From: an uncultured Prevotellaceae bacterium
GTDB taxonomy: Bacteria > Bacteroidota > Bacteroidia > Bacteroidales > Bacteroidaceae
Assembly (NCBI GenBank): GCA_947176895.1
Contig: CAMWSK010000003.1
Location: 84,827 to 148,826, forward strand
DNA: 64,000 nt
Direction of reading: 5' to 3'
A model generated the notes under the pieces. The model had not been told where the DNA came from, made no database searches, and was given only the letters and a program-made list of their open reading frames with translations. The first letter of the stretch is position 1; the number at the start of each line of letters is the position of its first letter. Shown piece by piece: positions 27,129 to 36,594 of this stretch. The position numbers and the translations under genes are program-made.

Positions 27129-28067
27129 TCATCCTCCGGATACGGGTCTGCAGTGGTGAATGCGGATGGGATGAGTGGTGGCCTTGAGTGTGTCCCGGCG
27201 GAGGGTGATGCGTGCCATGACTGCCCGGCAGGTTTCCGGAGCGTGTTGGTCGAAGACGAAGTTGCCCAAGCTGTAGAAGACCGGGATGGAGTCGTAGGGT
27301 CGCTGCGGTTGCACCACATGGGGATGATGGCCTATGATGGCATCGGCGCCTGCTGCGGTGAGCACTCGTGCCTGTCGTATCTGTTGTGGCGTGGCATGGT
27401 TTTGGAACTCTGTGCCCCAGTGGAGCACACAGATGATGTGGTGCGACGGATGCCGGGACCGGTAGGCGCGTATGGCCTCGGCCAGTTGTGCGGCATTTGT
27501 CCGGCAAGGGGAGGTGTCGGACGGGTCGGGCATCCAATTTTCCAGAGGGATGAGCACGGCACAGAAGAGGGCTGCCGTGATGCTGCCTTTATGTATGAGG
27601 GTGGGAGAGAGGCGTTGCTCGGGGTTGTCGCCCCATCCCATGGGCGTGATGCCTGCCCGGCACAGGACCTCCACGGTGGAGCGTAGGCCTTGGAATCCCT
27701 GGTCGTTGCTATGGTTGTTGGCCAGGGTGGCGTGGGTGATGCCTGCCCTGCGCATGACGGATGCCGTGCATGTGTCGGCACGGAAGATGAAACGTTTTCC
27801 CAACGGGGTGGAGACTTCGGTGAGCGGACATTCCAGATTGATGACTGTGGCATCGGCCGTATGGAAAAGGGAGTCCACTCCGCTAAAGAGCCATTCCCAA
27901 CCATGTTTCCCGGTCTCGCGGCGCACGCCTCGGTCCAGGAGCACGTCTCCCGTGAAGAGGATGACCAGCGAGTCATCCTCTTCACGGGAAGTGTCTGTCC
28001 GCGATGTCACTCCCCGGTCGCATGAGACGACCGGCAGCATGGCAAGGAATAGCGGAAGTGCACGCAT
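27129..28067 (-). CDS. CapA-like (PGA_cap) metallophosphatase-fold lipoprotein
   Basis: The chosen ATG 28067 overlaps the upstream stop (TGATG) and gives MRALPLFLAMLPVVSCD, a lipoprotein signal; the track start 40 codons earlier lies within the neighbour. 312 aa. CapA motifs are in order: LFTGDVLLDRGV, INLECPLTE, ANNHSNDQG, VLHWGTEF, GHHPHVVQ and YSLGNFVF. CapA proteins share a metallophosphatase fold and are linked with poly-gamma-glutamate, but in Bacteroidota the function is generally unproved and no pgs genes are nearby. Third gene of a minus-strand operon. Confidence 0.88.
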   Translation of the reverse strand: MRALPLFLAMLPVVSCDRGVTSRTDTSREEDDSLVILFTGDVLLDRGVRRETGKHGWEWLFSGVDSLFHTADATVINLECPLTEVSTPLGKRFIFRADTCTASVMRRAGITHATLANNHSNDQGFQGLRSTVEVLCRAGITPMGWGDNPEQRLSPTLIHKGSITAALFCAVLIPLENWMPDPSDTSPCRTNAAQLAEAIRAYRSRHPSHHIICVLHWGTEFQNHATPQQIRQARVLTAAGADAIIGHHPHVVQPQRPYDSIPVFYSLGNFVFDQHAPETCRAVMARITLRRDTLKATTHPIRIHHCRPVSGG

Positions 28068-30589
28068 CAGCATCCGGAAGAGTAGACAAAGCGTTCGTCG
28101 GGATTGGCCGGCTCGCCTTGCAGGAGCAGGGGAGCAAACCACTCGGGCACGGCAGGAGCCTTCCCTTTGATGAGCATGTCCTGCCACTGCTCGTCGGTGA
28201 GGCGGTCGCCCATGGGGCGCACGAACTCATAATAGCTGTAGACGGCTCCACGGGTGAGATAGTAGCGGCCTTGCATTTCCACTACCACATAGATTTCGTT
28301 TGGGAATCCGGCAGCCTCATAGAGGATGCCGTCCTTGGGGCAGTTGCGTATGTTGCGTGTGAACACATCGGCCACCTGTGCCACATATCGGTCCGCGCCT
28401 TTTATCAGATCCCACGAGTCGTAAACGGCGTCCGGGTCAAGAACCGAAAGGGTGTACCACTCTAAATGTGAACCTATCTTGTGGATTTCCTCATATTCGG
28501 CTTGTGTGAGGCTCTTGCCGGCAAGCTCCTTTTCCGTGGCCCTGCGGCATAGTCCCACCATGTCGGAGAGGGTCTTGCCCCGTTCGTCCAGCATCTCTGT
28601 GAGGAAACCGTTTTGCTCCAGCATCCGGCGGGTGAGTGCGAGCAGGTTTTCCATCTCTTTCCAGAAAGGAAGGTTCGGCTCCACGTAGCCAAGCACCTTG
28701 GGTTCCGGCAGGCCTGCTCCTCCGCACTCGGCTCCGAGCGGCTGTTCGCAGTAGAGTATGGCATCGTGTTTGAGCAACGCCCACGAGGCCAGTGCCGAAT
28801 TAAGGTCTTTCAGTTTCCAGGCCCGGGTCTGCATGAACGCCGGCTGCTGTTTGTCGGTCTTCTGCAAGGCGATGAGCGTGTGCATCCATTTGTTGTATAG
28901 GGTGCTGTCCCATCCTGAGAATTGCTTCATGCGTTGGGTCTGCTTTTCCCGTTCTTTTCCGTAATCGCTCCATGGCTGTTGTTTGTTATGCTCCTTCAGG
29001 AGCGAGGTGGCCGTTTCCACTCCCAGAACATCCATCACGTCCAGTCCGGAGGGATAGGCGCGTGGAGCATTGGGGGCGGGGTCATAGAGTGTGCCCAGGA
29101 TTTCACCGTCAAAGGTGTATCTTCCCGGCATCATGTTCATTTCGTCCTGAAAGTCCACCGCCTCCTTGGGACGGATGCGGTTGTGTGTTTTGAACTCCTG
29201 CTGAAGCCACCCGTCTATCTGTGCCACGGCTTCCCGGTTCAGGAAGATGTCGTTGCCCGTGAGATGATGGTTGCGCATGTATGCGGCCAGGTCCAGGATG
29301 GATACGTTGTCGGGGGTGCCCATGAGGAAGGTGAGTGCCCGGTTGATGTTGTGCAGCCGGCGTTGTGCGTCGGGAACGTCATTGACGAGTGATGCCAGAC
29401 TGATTGCCTGCTCCAGTTGTGCCCGGTCTTCGCGTTTAAAGCATCCTTTCTGCAGCCACATCATGGCACGGAAGTATTGTTGGTCTGATTCCTTGCGGGT
29501 GTAGTGGCCTCTCGGTTTGAACAGGCTGTAGGGGAATTGGGTGCGGGTGCGGAACAGCGGAGACAATTCATCACGGGCGGCCTCGGCCAGTTCCACTTCG
29601 CGCAGATAGGTCTGCATGGGCGCACCCTCCATCCACGTCTTCAGGTCTGCCAATTTTTCATCCTCCAGCGCATCATGCCCAAGCAGTTTGAGGCCCACGG
29701 CACAGTATATGGCATTGTCCATGTCTTGGGCAAGGCGCTGTTCCGGGCAGACGGACAGGCGTTCCTGACATTCCTGCAACATCAGCCACAGGGCCTTGTG
29801 AAGGGATTCCCTCATCAAGTCCCCTTCCAGACTTTTAAGCACGTAGCTGAAGTACATGTGAAAGACCTGCAGCATGACGTCTGTGGTGACAAAGTTGGGG
29901 ACGCTGCAGTAATCGTTGTTCTCGTAGATGTGGAACAATTGCTGGTGGTTGGTGGACTGCAATGCGATGTTGTGTTCCCGCAACATGCGGGCAAAGGCGG
30001 AGTCGGGCTGGAATATCTGGAACGAGTTGACGGCCAAAGCCGGGTTGAGCAACTGCACCCCTTCGGTCGAGGGGACGAATTTCTGCCGCTCCAGTTCCTT
30101 CATGCGGCGGTCTATGCGCTCCACGAAGGCCTGTTCCTTGGGCGTAAGCTCTATCATGGCATAGGCCCTGGGATAGTCTTCCTCCAATGCGGTGTAGTAG
30201 CTCTCCACCTGTTGCTGGGTGAGGCCGCTACTGGTGCCTTCCCACGTTTCCCAGCACAGCGAATCGTACCATGTGGTGTGGTTCCGGAAGAAATGGTTCA
30301 GTTCTCCCTCCATGAACCAATGGCCGTGTGTGGCATAGACATAGCTGCGGAGCAGGCGCAGACTGTTGTAGCTGAGGCGGCTGATGTCCTGATTAAGATC
30401 CACGTGGCGTGGCAGGGGCTTGTCCTGCAGCATGAAGAACAGGCTGTCGGGCAACGTGGTGCATGATGTGTCAGGGGTGATAGTGTCCTCCTCCCCTGAC
30501 ATTTGCGTGGTGGAGCGTGAAGGCTTGTTTTTGCATCCGCACACTGCCAATAGCAGTATGCAAAGGATGATGCTGTTTCTCGTTCTCAT
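28067..30589 (-). CDS. DUF3160 lipoprotein with YARHG domain
   Basis: 840 aa. N-terminal lipoprotein signal (MRTRNSIILCILLLAVCGC). Residues ~65-105 (LRLLRSYVYATHGHWFMEGELNHFF) match the YARHG extracellular module. The rest is a large DUF3160-type domain (QIFQPDSAFARMLREHNIALQSTNHQQLFHIYENNDY, later FPNEIYVVVEMQGRYYLTRGAVYSYYEF). Function is unknown; the protein should sit on the periplasmic or outer surface. It ends with a stop that overlaps the CapA-like start and begins 16 nt after the small lipoprotein gene, so three envelope proteins are coexpressed. Confidence 0.85.
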   Translation of the reverse strand: MRTRNSIILCILLLAVCGCKNKPSRSTTQMSGEEDTITPDTSCTTLPDSLFFMLQDKPLPRHVDLNQDISRLSYNSLRLLRSYVYATHGHWFMEGELNHFFRNHTTWYDSLCWETWEGTSSGLTQQQVESYYTALEEDYPRAYAMIELTPKEQAFVERIDRRMKELERQKFVPSTEGVQLLNPALAVNSFQIFQPDSAFARMLREHNIALQSTNHQQLFHIYENNDYCSVPNFVTTDVMLQVFHMYFSYVLKSLEGDLMRESLHKALWLMLQECQERLSVCPEQRLAQDMDNAIYCAVGLKLLGHDALEDEKLADLKTWMEGAPMQTYLREVELAEAARDELSPLFRTRTQFPYSLFKPRGHYTRKESDQQYFRAMMWLQKGCFKREDRAQLEQAISLASLVNDVPDAQRRLHNINRALTFLMGTPDNVSILDLAAYMRNHHLTGNDIFLNREAVAQIDGWLQQEFKTHNRIRPKEAVDFQDEMNMMPGRYTFDGEILGTLYDPAPNAPRAYPSGLDVMDVLGVETATSLLKEHNKQQPWSDYGKEREKQTQRMKQFSGWDSTLYNKWMHTLIALQKTDKQQPAFMQTRAWKLKDLNSALASWALLKHDAILYCEQPLGAECGGAGLPEPKVLGYVEPNLPFWKEMENLLALTRRMLEQNGFLTEMLDERGKTLSDMVGLCRRATEKELAGKSLTQAEYEEIHKIGSHLEWYTLSVLDPDAVYDSWDLIKGADRYVAQVADVFTRNIRNCPKDGILYEAAGFPNEIYVVVEMQGRYYLTRGAVYSYYEFVRPMGDRLTDEQWQDMLIKGKAPAVPEWFAPLLLQGEPANPDERFVYSSGC

Positions 30590-30605
30590 ACTATATTATT
30601 GTTGC

Positions 30606-31133
30606 TTATTGTGAAACGTGGTTGATGGGCATGCTCAGATGTTTTCGGAAATGAAGCCCGAAGCCCCGGTAGAAATATTCATTGCGTATCTTGGTGCTGT
30701 CCGGTCCGTATTCCTCTGTGTGTATGCATGCCGGCACGGAATCCCGGCATACGGAGAAGTCCGATAAAGGGTATCCCACCCGGGAACCCAGCCAAAAGGG
30801 GCGTATGTATCGTCCGCGATACAGATGATAGATGAACAGCCTCCGTCCCTGGGGCCAATAGCGTGTGGGCTTCACCACGCCGATGCAAATCTCCGGAATG
30901 CCGTCCCCCGTCAGGTCGCCGCAATCGAAGCGGTAAACGGGATAGGCCAGCCGCATGCTGTCGCGCCTCACTCCGTTCACGTCCAGAAAGAGCATGTGCA
31001 AAGAATCGTTAAGTCGTTCCAAATGGATTCTATACGATCCGTGTACATACTCATTATCCTGTGGTCCGCTCTGTCGGCAAGCAACCGGTAGGCATGCCAG
31101 GACGGCGAAAAGAAAACCGTACAAAGCTTTCAT
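30606..31133 (-). CDS. Small lipoprotein, FG-GAP-like, unknown
   Basis: 175 aa. MKALYGFLFAVLACLPVACRQ carries a lipobox (PVAC). The middle GDLTGDGIPEICIGVVKPTRYWP is an FG-GAP-like calcium loop of the sort seen in beta-propeller proteins; one copy only. First gene of the three-gene minus-strand operon. The -7 box TATTTTTG (minus strand 31139-31146) lies so close that the transcript should start at or within a nucleotide or two of the ATG. Confidence 0.8.
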   Translation of the reverse strand: MKALYGFLFAVLACLPVACRQSGPQDNEYVHGSYRIHLERLNDSLHMLFLDVNGVRRDSMRLAYPVYRFDCGDLTGDGIPEICIGVVKPTRYWPQGRRLFIYHLYRGRYIRPFWLGSRVGYPLSDFSVCRDSVPACIHTEEYGPDSTKIRNEYFYRGFGLHFRKHLSMPINHVSQ

Positions 31134-31184
31134 ATATGCAAAAATAAGAATTAATGGCCATATTTTGTATCCGTAGACCGAACG

Positions 31185-31252
31185 AAAAAAACATGAACAT
31201 GATTTTAAAAAACATGAACACGTTTTTGAAAAACATGAACATGTTTTCCGTC
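31185..31252. repeat. Palindromic repeat array, copy R4
   Basis: Three ACATGAACATG/ACATGAACACG units start at 31191, 31212 and 31233, exactly 21 bp apart, between divergent transcripts (30606 gene and lptD). Confidence 0.8.
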
Positions 31253-31333
31253 ATTCATTGCGGTCTTGTATGTTGGGCGTTGTCGCGCCTCAATAAAGCC
31301 ATGTCATATTGCCCATAATCCGCTTTTTTGTTG

Positions 31334-31341
31334 TACCTTTG
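31334..31341 (+). promoter_or_regulatory. lptD -7 box (TACCTTTG)
   Basis: Exact TAnnTTTG. A start near 31348 rules out the track's TTG start at 31328 and favours ATG 31367. Confidence 0.6.
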
Positions 31342-31366
31342 TGGTCTCGTATCCAAGAAAGCACGC

Positions 31367-34291
31367 ATGGGGCAAGATAAGTTAAGGCTGTTTGCGGTCT
31401 GCATAGCGGCAAGCATGATGTTCATGCTTGCTTTTGCGGCTTCACCGTCATTCTATGCCGCGCCCCGTTTTGCGGGCGCATTCCCCGACACGACAGGCCA
31501 TGCAACCTCAGATACGCTGGAGTGGGAAGATTCCCTCAGTGCCAATTCTTATGCCGCCCGTCGTCGTGCCCGTTCCGCAGCGAAGGATTCCACGGAGACA
31601 CGGAAACTTACGGTGGACAGCGTGCTGAGCACTTTTGGTGCCGACACCATTTCGCAGATGTTACGCCGCGGAGAAGTGCTTGAGGTGGGCGTGGACAGCA
31701 GCAAGCTGGAGAAGCGCCCTTCAATGGATTCCGTGAAGGTAAGTAAAAGTTCCTTGGACGTCCCCGTGACCTATACGGCAAAGGACAGCATCACGTTTGA
31801 CTATGAGCATTCCCGTGCCACCCTGTTCGGTGACGGAAAGGTCAGCTATGAGAACATGCAACTGGAAGCCGACGAGATTGCCATGAGCTTGGACAGCAGC
31901 ATCGTGCATGCTGCCGGAAGAACCGACAGCACCGGAACGGTGAAGGGAAAACCGACCTTCACGCAGGGAAATGACGGCTACGAGCCTGACCGCATCAGTT
32001 ATAATTTCAAGACACGAAAGGCCTTTATCCACAATGTCTACACGCAGCAGGGCGAGGGCTACCTGATCAGTGAGCAGAGCAAGCGTGACAGCACGGGCAC
32101 CTTGTTCTTCTCGGGTGGTAAGTATACAACCTGTGACGCCGAACATCCTCATTTCTATATGAAGCTGACCCGCGGAAAAGCCAAGCCCGGTGAGCGTGCG
32201 ATTTTCGGGCCTGCCTATCTGGTGGTGGAGGATGTGCCTCTGCCTTTGGCTATTCCTTACGGCTTTTTCCCGTTCACAAAGAGCTATTCCAGCGGTATCA
32301 TCATGCCCTCTTATGGCGATGAAACCAGTCGGGGCTTTTATTTGCGCGACGGAGGCTACTATTTTGCCATCAATGACAAGATAGACCTTAAGCTGTTGGG
32401 TGAAATCTATACCAAAGGTTCGTGGGGATTGTCCGCACACACTACCTACAAGAAGCGTTATCGTTTCAGCGGCAACTTCTTTGCCAGTTTCCAAAACACG
32501 AAAACAGGCGAGAAGAACATGCCGGACTATGCCGTGAGCAAGAGCTTCAAGGTCACATGGAGCCATCGCCAGGATGCGAAGGCCAACCCCACACAGAGCT
32601 TCTCGGCCAGCGTGAACTTCGCCACAAGCAGCTACGAACGCAATAACCTGGTTTCAATGTACAATCCTGAGAGCTATACCCAGAGCACTCGAACCAGTTC
32701 CGTGGCTTACAGCAAAACGTTTTCCTCGATAGGACTTACACTCTCGGGTACGTGGAATTTAAGTCAGAACATGCGCGACAGCTCGCTTTCCATGACGTTG
32801 CCCTCCCTGAATATCTCTTTGGCTCGTTTCAATCCTTTTAAACGCAAGAAGAAGGTGGGCGCGGAACGGTGGTATGAAAAGATTGCGCTCAGCTACACCG
32901 GTACGCTTTCCAATACCATCTCCACCAAGGAGAACCTTCTCTTTAAGAGCAATCTGATAAAGGATTGGAGGAACGGTATGCGCCATTCGGTTCCCATCAG
33001 TGCTTCGTTTACGTTGTTCAACTATGTGAACATCACTCCGTCGCTTAACTTCACCGACCGTATGTACACCCATAAGGTGAAGCAACATTGGGATGAGGAG
33101 ACGCAAACCGTGGCACGTGACACGATTTATGGTTTCAATAACGTATACAACTATAATCTGTCTGTCTCGGCCAATACCAAACTTTATGGTATGTACACGC
33201 CGGCACCTTGGTTCGGGGGCAAGAAGATTGTTGCCATCCGTCATGTCTTCACCCCCACGGTGAGTTTCAGTTATGCTCCCGATTTCGGTCAAAGTCGTTT
33301 TGGGTATTGGGATTCATACGTGCGCACCGATGCCGACGGTAATGTCAGCACGGTGAGCTATTCTCCCTATTCGGGAAGCCTTTATGGTACGGTGTCGAAG
33401 GGAAAGACGGGAAGCGTGACGCTGGATGTGTCCAACAATGTGGAGATGAAAGTGCGACGGGACACCACCGATGCAAAGATAAGTCTTATTGATGAGCTGG
33501 GAGCCAACCTCAGTTACAATATGGCGGCTCCGCAACGTAAATGGAGCGACCTTAACATGCGTCTGCGTCTGAAACTCACCAAGAGCTACACCTTCAGCAT
33601 GAATGCCGTCTTCGCCACGTATGCTTATGAAAAAGATGCCAATGGCAACGTCTATGTGGGCAATTCCACCGAATGGAGCCATGGCCGCTTCGGTCGCTTC
33701 CAGGGCATGAGCCAGAATTTGAGCTATACCTTTAATAACGATACCTTCCGGAAGCTTTTTGGCAAGAAAAAAGGAAATCAGTCCACTTCGTCAGATGATG
33801 AGATTGACGACGAGGAAGAGACAGACCCCGAGATGCAGAATGTCGACCCCGACCGTGCCAAGGCAAAGAATGGGGCAGAACAGAGTAAGGAGGGGCTGGA
33901 CGAAGACGGCTATGTGCGCTTCTCTCTTCCTTGGAACTTTAGTGTCTCGTATGGTGTCACTCTTCGCGAAAACACTTCAGGGCGCTTCAACGACTCGCGT
34001 ATGCGTTATCCTTATAAGCTTACCCACACGTTGAATTTCTCGGGCAATGTACGTATATCCAAGGGATGGAATATCAATTTCAGCAGCGGTTATGACTTTA
34101 ACCGCCATAAACTTTCCATGACCACGGCTTCTTTGGCACGTGATTTACATTGCTTCTCCATGTCTTGTTCCATGGTGATCGCGCCTTATCGCAGCTACAA
34201 CTTTACGTTCAGTTGCGATGCCGGCACACTGGCCGATGTGTTGAAATGGAAGAAACAGAGCAGCTATTCCAGCAATGTGGAATGGTATTGA
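31367..34291 (+). CDS. lptD: Outer-membrane LPS assembly protein LptD (Bacteroidota type)
   Basis: 974 aa from ATG 31367 (MGQDKLRLFAVCIAASMMFMLAFA, signal peptide). Residues ~140-280 are the OstA/LptA-like jellyroll (ITFDYEHSRATLFGDGKVSYENMQLEADEIAM), and ~290 to the end a large beta-barrel (ATFVPLAIPYGFFPFTKSYSSGIIMPSYG-type start, many alternating YxFSxxxxY strands). LptD with LptE inserts LPS into the outer leaflet. The barrel has an acidic extra loop (DDEIDDEEETDPE) at about 820. The Bacteroidota form is divergent, so family assignment rests on layout and the jellyroll/plug motifs. Own promoter; monocistronic. Confidence 0.88.
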   Translation: MGQDKLRLFAVCIAASMMFMLAFAASPSFYAAPRFAGAFPDTTGHATSDTLEWEDSLSANSYAARRRARSAAKDSTETRKLTVDSVLSTFGADTISQMLRRGEVLEVGVDSSKLEKRPSMDSVKVSKSSLDVPVTYTAKDSITFDYEHSRATLFGDGKVSYENMQLEADEIAMSLDSSIVHAAGRTDSTGTVKGKPTFTQGNDGYEPDRISYNFKTRKAFIHNVYTQQGEGYLISEQSKRDSTGTLFFSGGKYTTCDAEHPHFYMKLTRGKAKPGERAIFGPAYLVVEDVPLPLAIPYGFFPFTKSYSSGIIMPSYGDETSRGFYLRDGGYYFAINDKIDLKLLGEIYTKGSWGLSAHTTYKKRYRFSGNFFASFQNTKTGEKNMPDYAVSKSFKVTWSHRQDAKANPTQSFSASVNFATSSYERNNLVSMYNPESYTQSTRTSSVAYSKTFSSIGLTLSGTWNLSQNMRDSSLSMTLPSLNISLARFNPFKRKKKVGAERWYEKIALSYTGTLSNTISTKENLLFKSNLIKDWRNGMRHSVPISASFTLFNYVNITPSLNFTDRMYTHKVKQHWDEETQTVARDTIYGFNNVYNYNLSVSANTKLYGMYTPAPWFGGKKIVAIRHVFTPTVSFSYAPDFGQSRFGYWDSYVRTDADGNVSTVSYSPYSGSLYGTVSKGKTGSVTLDVSNNVEMKVRRDTTDAKISLIDELGANLSYNMAAPQRKWSDLNMRLRLKLTKSYTFSMNAVFATYAYEKDANGNVYVGNSTEWSHGRFGRFQGMSQNLSYTFNNDTFRKLFGKKKGNQSTSSDDEIDDEEETDPEMQNVDPDRAKAKNGAEQSKEGLDEDGYVRFSLPWNFSVSYGVTLRENTSGRFNDSRMRYPYKLTHTLNFSGNVRISKGWNINFSSGYDFNRHKLSMTTASLARDLHCFSMSCSMVIAPYRSYNFTFSCDAGTLADVLKWKKQSSYSSNVEWY

Positions 34292-34315
34292 TACACCTTA
34301 ATAATAAAGAAGGGG

Positions 34316-34681
34316 TCAGAAAAGCAATAGCTGGGCGGTGTCGTTTTGCGGCTCGGCTTCTGCCGCGCACAAAGAATGGGTGGTTGCCTCAGAGTCGGCA
34401 TACGAAGTCATCAGTTCGTCGATGAAATCCAGTTGAATGGCTGCGTCGGGCTTGATGGAATATGTGCCCCATGCCGTTCTTTTGAAGAGCGAATAGTGAC
34501 GTCTTGACTGATGCCAAAGATAAAAACGTATCTGCTGATGCAGTCTGTGGAAGTCCAACGAGGACTCAAACAACCCATAGTGGAAATTATAGATACGTCT
34601 GGCAATGTCGCGCACAGGCAGACCCGCCTGGCCGCAAGAAAGCAGAATGGCAACTATGTCGCGATGATATTCGTTAGTCAT
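34316..34681 (-). CDS. Small conserved protein, winged-helix-like, unknown
   Basis: 121 aa with no signal. MTNEYHRDIVAILLSCGQAGLPVRDIARRIYN is shaped like a winged-helix N-terminus (helix, turn, recognition helix), then IRFYLWHQSRRHYSLFKRTAWGTYSI as a wing, and an acidic tail. DNA binding is possible but not shown by any specific motif. The -7 box TAAATTTG (minus strand 34689-34696) is only ~8 nt from the ATG, so the mRNA should be leaderless or nearly so. Convergent with lptD and divergent from the lipoprotein at 34809. Confidence 0.7.
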   Translation of the reverse strand: MTNEYHRDIVAILLSCGQAGLPVRDIARRIYNFHYGLFESSLDFHRLHQQIRFYLWHQSRRHYSLFKRTAWGTYSIKPDAAIQLDFIDELMTSYADSEATTHSLCAAEAEPQNDTAQLLLF

Positions 34682-34750
34682 TTGATTGCAAATTTAATAA
34701 ATAATGGCTTAATCCAACATGTTTTGTGATGAAATCCGCATAGAATTGTG

Positions 34751-34758
34751 TATCTTTG
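34751..34758 (+). promoter_or_regulatory. -7 box (TATCTTTG) of the 34809 lipoprotein gene
   Basis: Exact TAnnTTTG, start expected near 34765, leader ~44 nt. Confidence 0.55.
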
Positions 34759-34808
34759 TACCAAGACTCGTAGAAATACAGACTATAACTTAACAAAAGA
34801 AAGCAAAA

Positions 34809-35522
34809 ATGAAAAAATTATTCTATGGTGTGGCTTTGGCTGTGACTCTTGTTGCATGTAACAAAGAAATCAGTCGACATCAGATAGCCGTCATCTATCC
34901 CAGTTTCAACGGTCAGAAAGCTGTTTATGCCGACCACACACAGGATAGCATCATTTTGTTGACCTTTGACAGCTATCGCTCCATCGTGTATGGCGCAGAT
35001 GACTGGTTTACGCTTGACCCCGTGATGAAGGATATGGAGGTGAAGTATTCCTATGACAATATGTACAGATTCGTCATCCCTGTGGAGATGGATGTCAACG
35101 CGACCGGTTCGTCCCGTACGGCCCGCGTAGACATCAACAACTATGGAGTCGACTGGAATCAGACGGTCAGCACCGGCTTCCACCAATATGGCTGGTTGGA
35201 TGTTTCCCGTCCCATGCCCGTGTATATGACATCGGAAGACAATCAACAAAGAAAAGCTTTGTTTGAGTTGAAGGATAGTGCCACTCAGGTTGCCGACAGC
35301 ATCGAATTCCGCACGGAAAAGGCATGGACACTCACCTCCAAGCAAAATCTCGTGACTATGGACAAGACCTCCGGTGAGGGTGGCGAGGAATATACGATGG
35401 TAAAGCTTTCCCTGTTGCCCAATCTGACTGATAAGGAGTGCATGGATACCCTTCTGCTGCAAAGCAGTGGCGTCACCACTCCCATCTATGTGAAGCAGGC
35501 CGCAGCCAAGAAAAAAGAATAA
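34809..35522 (+). CDS. Lipoprotein with BACON-like beta-sandwich
   Basis: 237 aa. MKKLFYGVALAVTLVACNKE has a lipobox (LVAC). Two beta-rich segments follow: FLTFDSYRSIVYGADDWFTLD-type (DSIILLTFDSYRSIVYG) and IEFRTEKAWTLTSKQNLVTM, each shaped like the BACON/Bacteroidales immunoglobulin-like fold in which a W closes the strand. It ends VKQAAAKKKE. Binding partner unknown. mltG follows 45 nt later and may share the transcript. Confidence 0.75.
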   Translation: MKKLFYGVALAVTLVACNKEISRHQIAVIYPSFNGQKAVYADHTQDSIILLTFDSYRSIVYGADDWFTLDPVMKDMEVKYSYDNMYRFVIPVEMDVNATGSSRTARVDINNYGVDWNQTVSTGFHQYGWLDVSRPMPVYMTSEDNQQRKALFELKDSATQVADSIEFRTEKAWTLTSKQNLVTMDKTSGEGGEEYTMVKLSLLPNLTDKECMDTLLLQSSGVTTPIYVKQAAAKKKE

Positions 35523-35567
35523 TCCGGGTGTTGGCGTGCTAACAGCTCTTTTAAAACAGAATGACAG

Positions 35568-36569
35568 ATGAAAAGGAGGGTACCGTGTGTCCTCTTGGCT
35601 ATGGTGGTTGTTGCGGGCGTTTCCGCAGCAATCACCTATCATGTTTTCAGAGGAGCCGCCTATAAGGGAGCCGAACCCGTGACTCTTTATTTGCGCCCCG
35701 GCGACAATCTTTCAGATAAGCTGCAACAGATAGGAGTGCGCACCACGGGTTTGCGTGCGTTGAGCAAGGTGTTCCGCTTCCGTCAGCGATCCGGGAAATA
35801 TGTTGTATTTCCCGGCGAAGACATCATCACCATTTTCAGGCGTCTGCGCAACGGGCATCAGGAGCCTGTGAGGCTGGTGCTTCCCGGACTGAGAACCATG
35901 CCCGACATGGCCGGTTTTTTGGCAAGAAAATTGATGATGGACTCGACACAGGTGGCTCGGGCTTTTGCCGACACGTCTTTCGTCCAAACCTATGGATATA
36001 CTCCGGAGACGTTGCCCGCCCTTTTTGTTCCCAACACGTATGAGGTTTATTGGAATGTGTCGCTTTCGGATCTTTTGCATCGGTTACAGCGTGAGCACGA
36101 CATCTTCTGGAATACCGGTCGCCTGGCCTTGTGCGAGAGCATCGGGCTGACGCCTGTGGAGGTGGCCACATTGGCCAGCATTGTAGATGAGGAGACTGCC
36201 GTTGATGCGGAAAAACCCGATGTGGCCGGCATGTATCTTAACAGGATGGCCATCTCGATGCCCTTGCAGGCCGACCCGACGGTGAAGTTTGCCGTGGGGG
36301 ATTTCACGTTACGCAGGATAATGAAGAAGCATACCGAGGTGGACAGCCCCTATAATACCTATATATATAAAGGTCTTCCTCCCGGCCCCATCCGTGTGGC
36401 CTCGATAGCGGGAATTGATGCCGTGCTGCACCACACGAAGCATAATTATCTGTACATGTGTGCCAAGGAGGACTTCTCGGGCACACATAATTTTGCCTCT
36501 AACTTCAACGAGCATCTGCGCAATGCCCGCAACTATCAGCGTGCATTGAACAAGAGGAACATCAGGTAA
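35568..36569 (+). CDS. mltG: Endolytic murein transglycosylase MltG
   Basis: 333 aa. A single N-terminal membrane helix (VLLAMVVVAGVSAAITYHVF), a LysM-like segment (PGDNLSDKLQQIGVRT), and the YceG catalytic domain with the active-site Glu in ATLASIVDEETAV, followed by AGMYLNRMAISMPLQADPTVKFAVG and YNTYIYKGLPPGPIRVASIAGIDAVLH. It cleaves nascent glycan strands and is thought to end glycan elongation. Length is typical of Bacteroidota MltG. Confidence 0.95.
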   Translation: MKRRVPCVLLAMVVVAGVSAAITYHVFRGAAYKGAEPVTLYLRPGDNLSDKLQQIGVRTTGLRALSKVFRFRQRSGKYVVFPGEDIITIFRRLRNGHQEPVRLVLPGLRTMPDMAGFLARKLMMDSTQVARAFADTSFVQTYGYTPETLPALFVPNTYEVYWNVSLSDLLHRLQREHDIFWNTGRLALCESIGLTPVEVATLASIVDEETAVDAEKPDVAGMYLNRMAISMPLQADPTVKFAVGDFTLRRIMKKHTEVDSPYNTYIYKGLPPGPIRVASIAGIDAVLHHTKHNYLYMCAKEDFSGTHNFASNFNEHLRNARNYQRALNKRNIR

Positions 36570-36594
36570 AGTTTATTTCGGACTGCAGAATAAA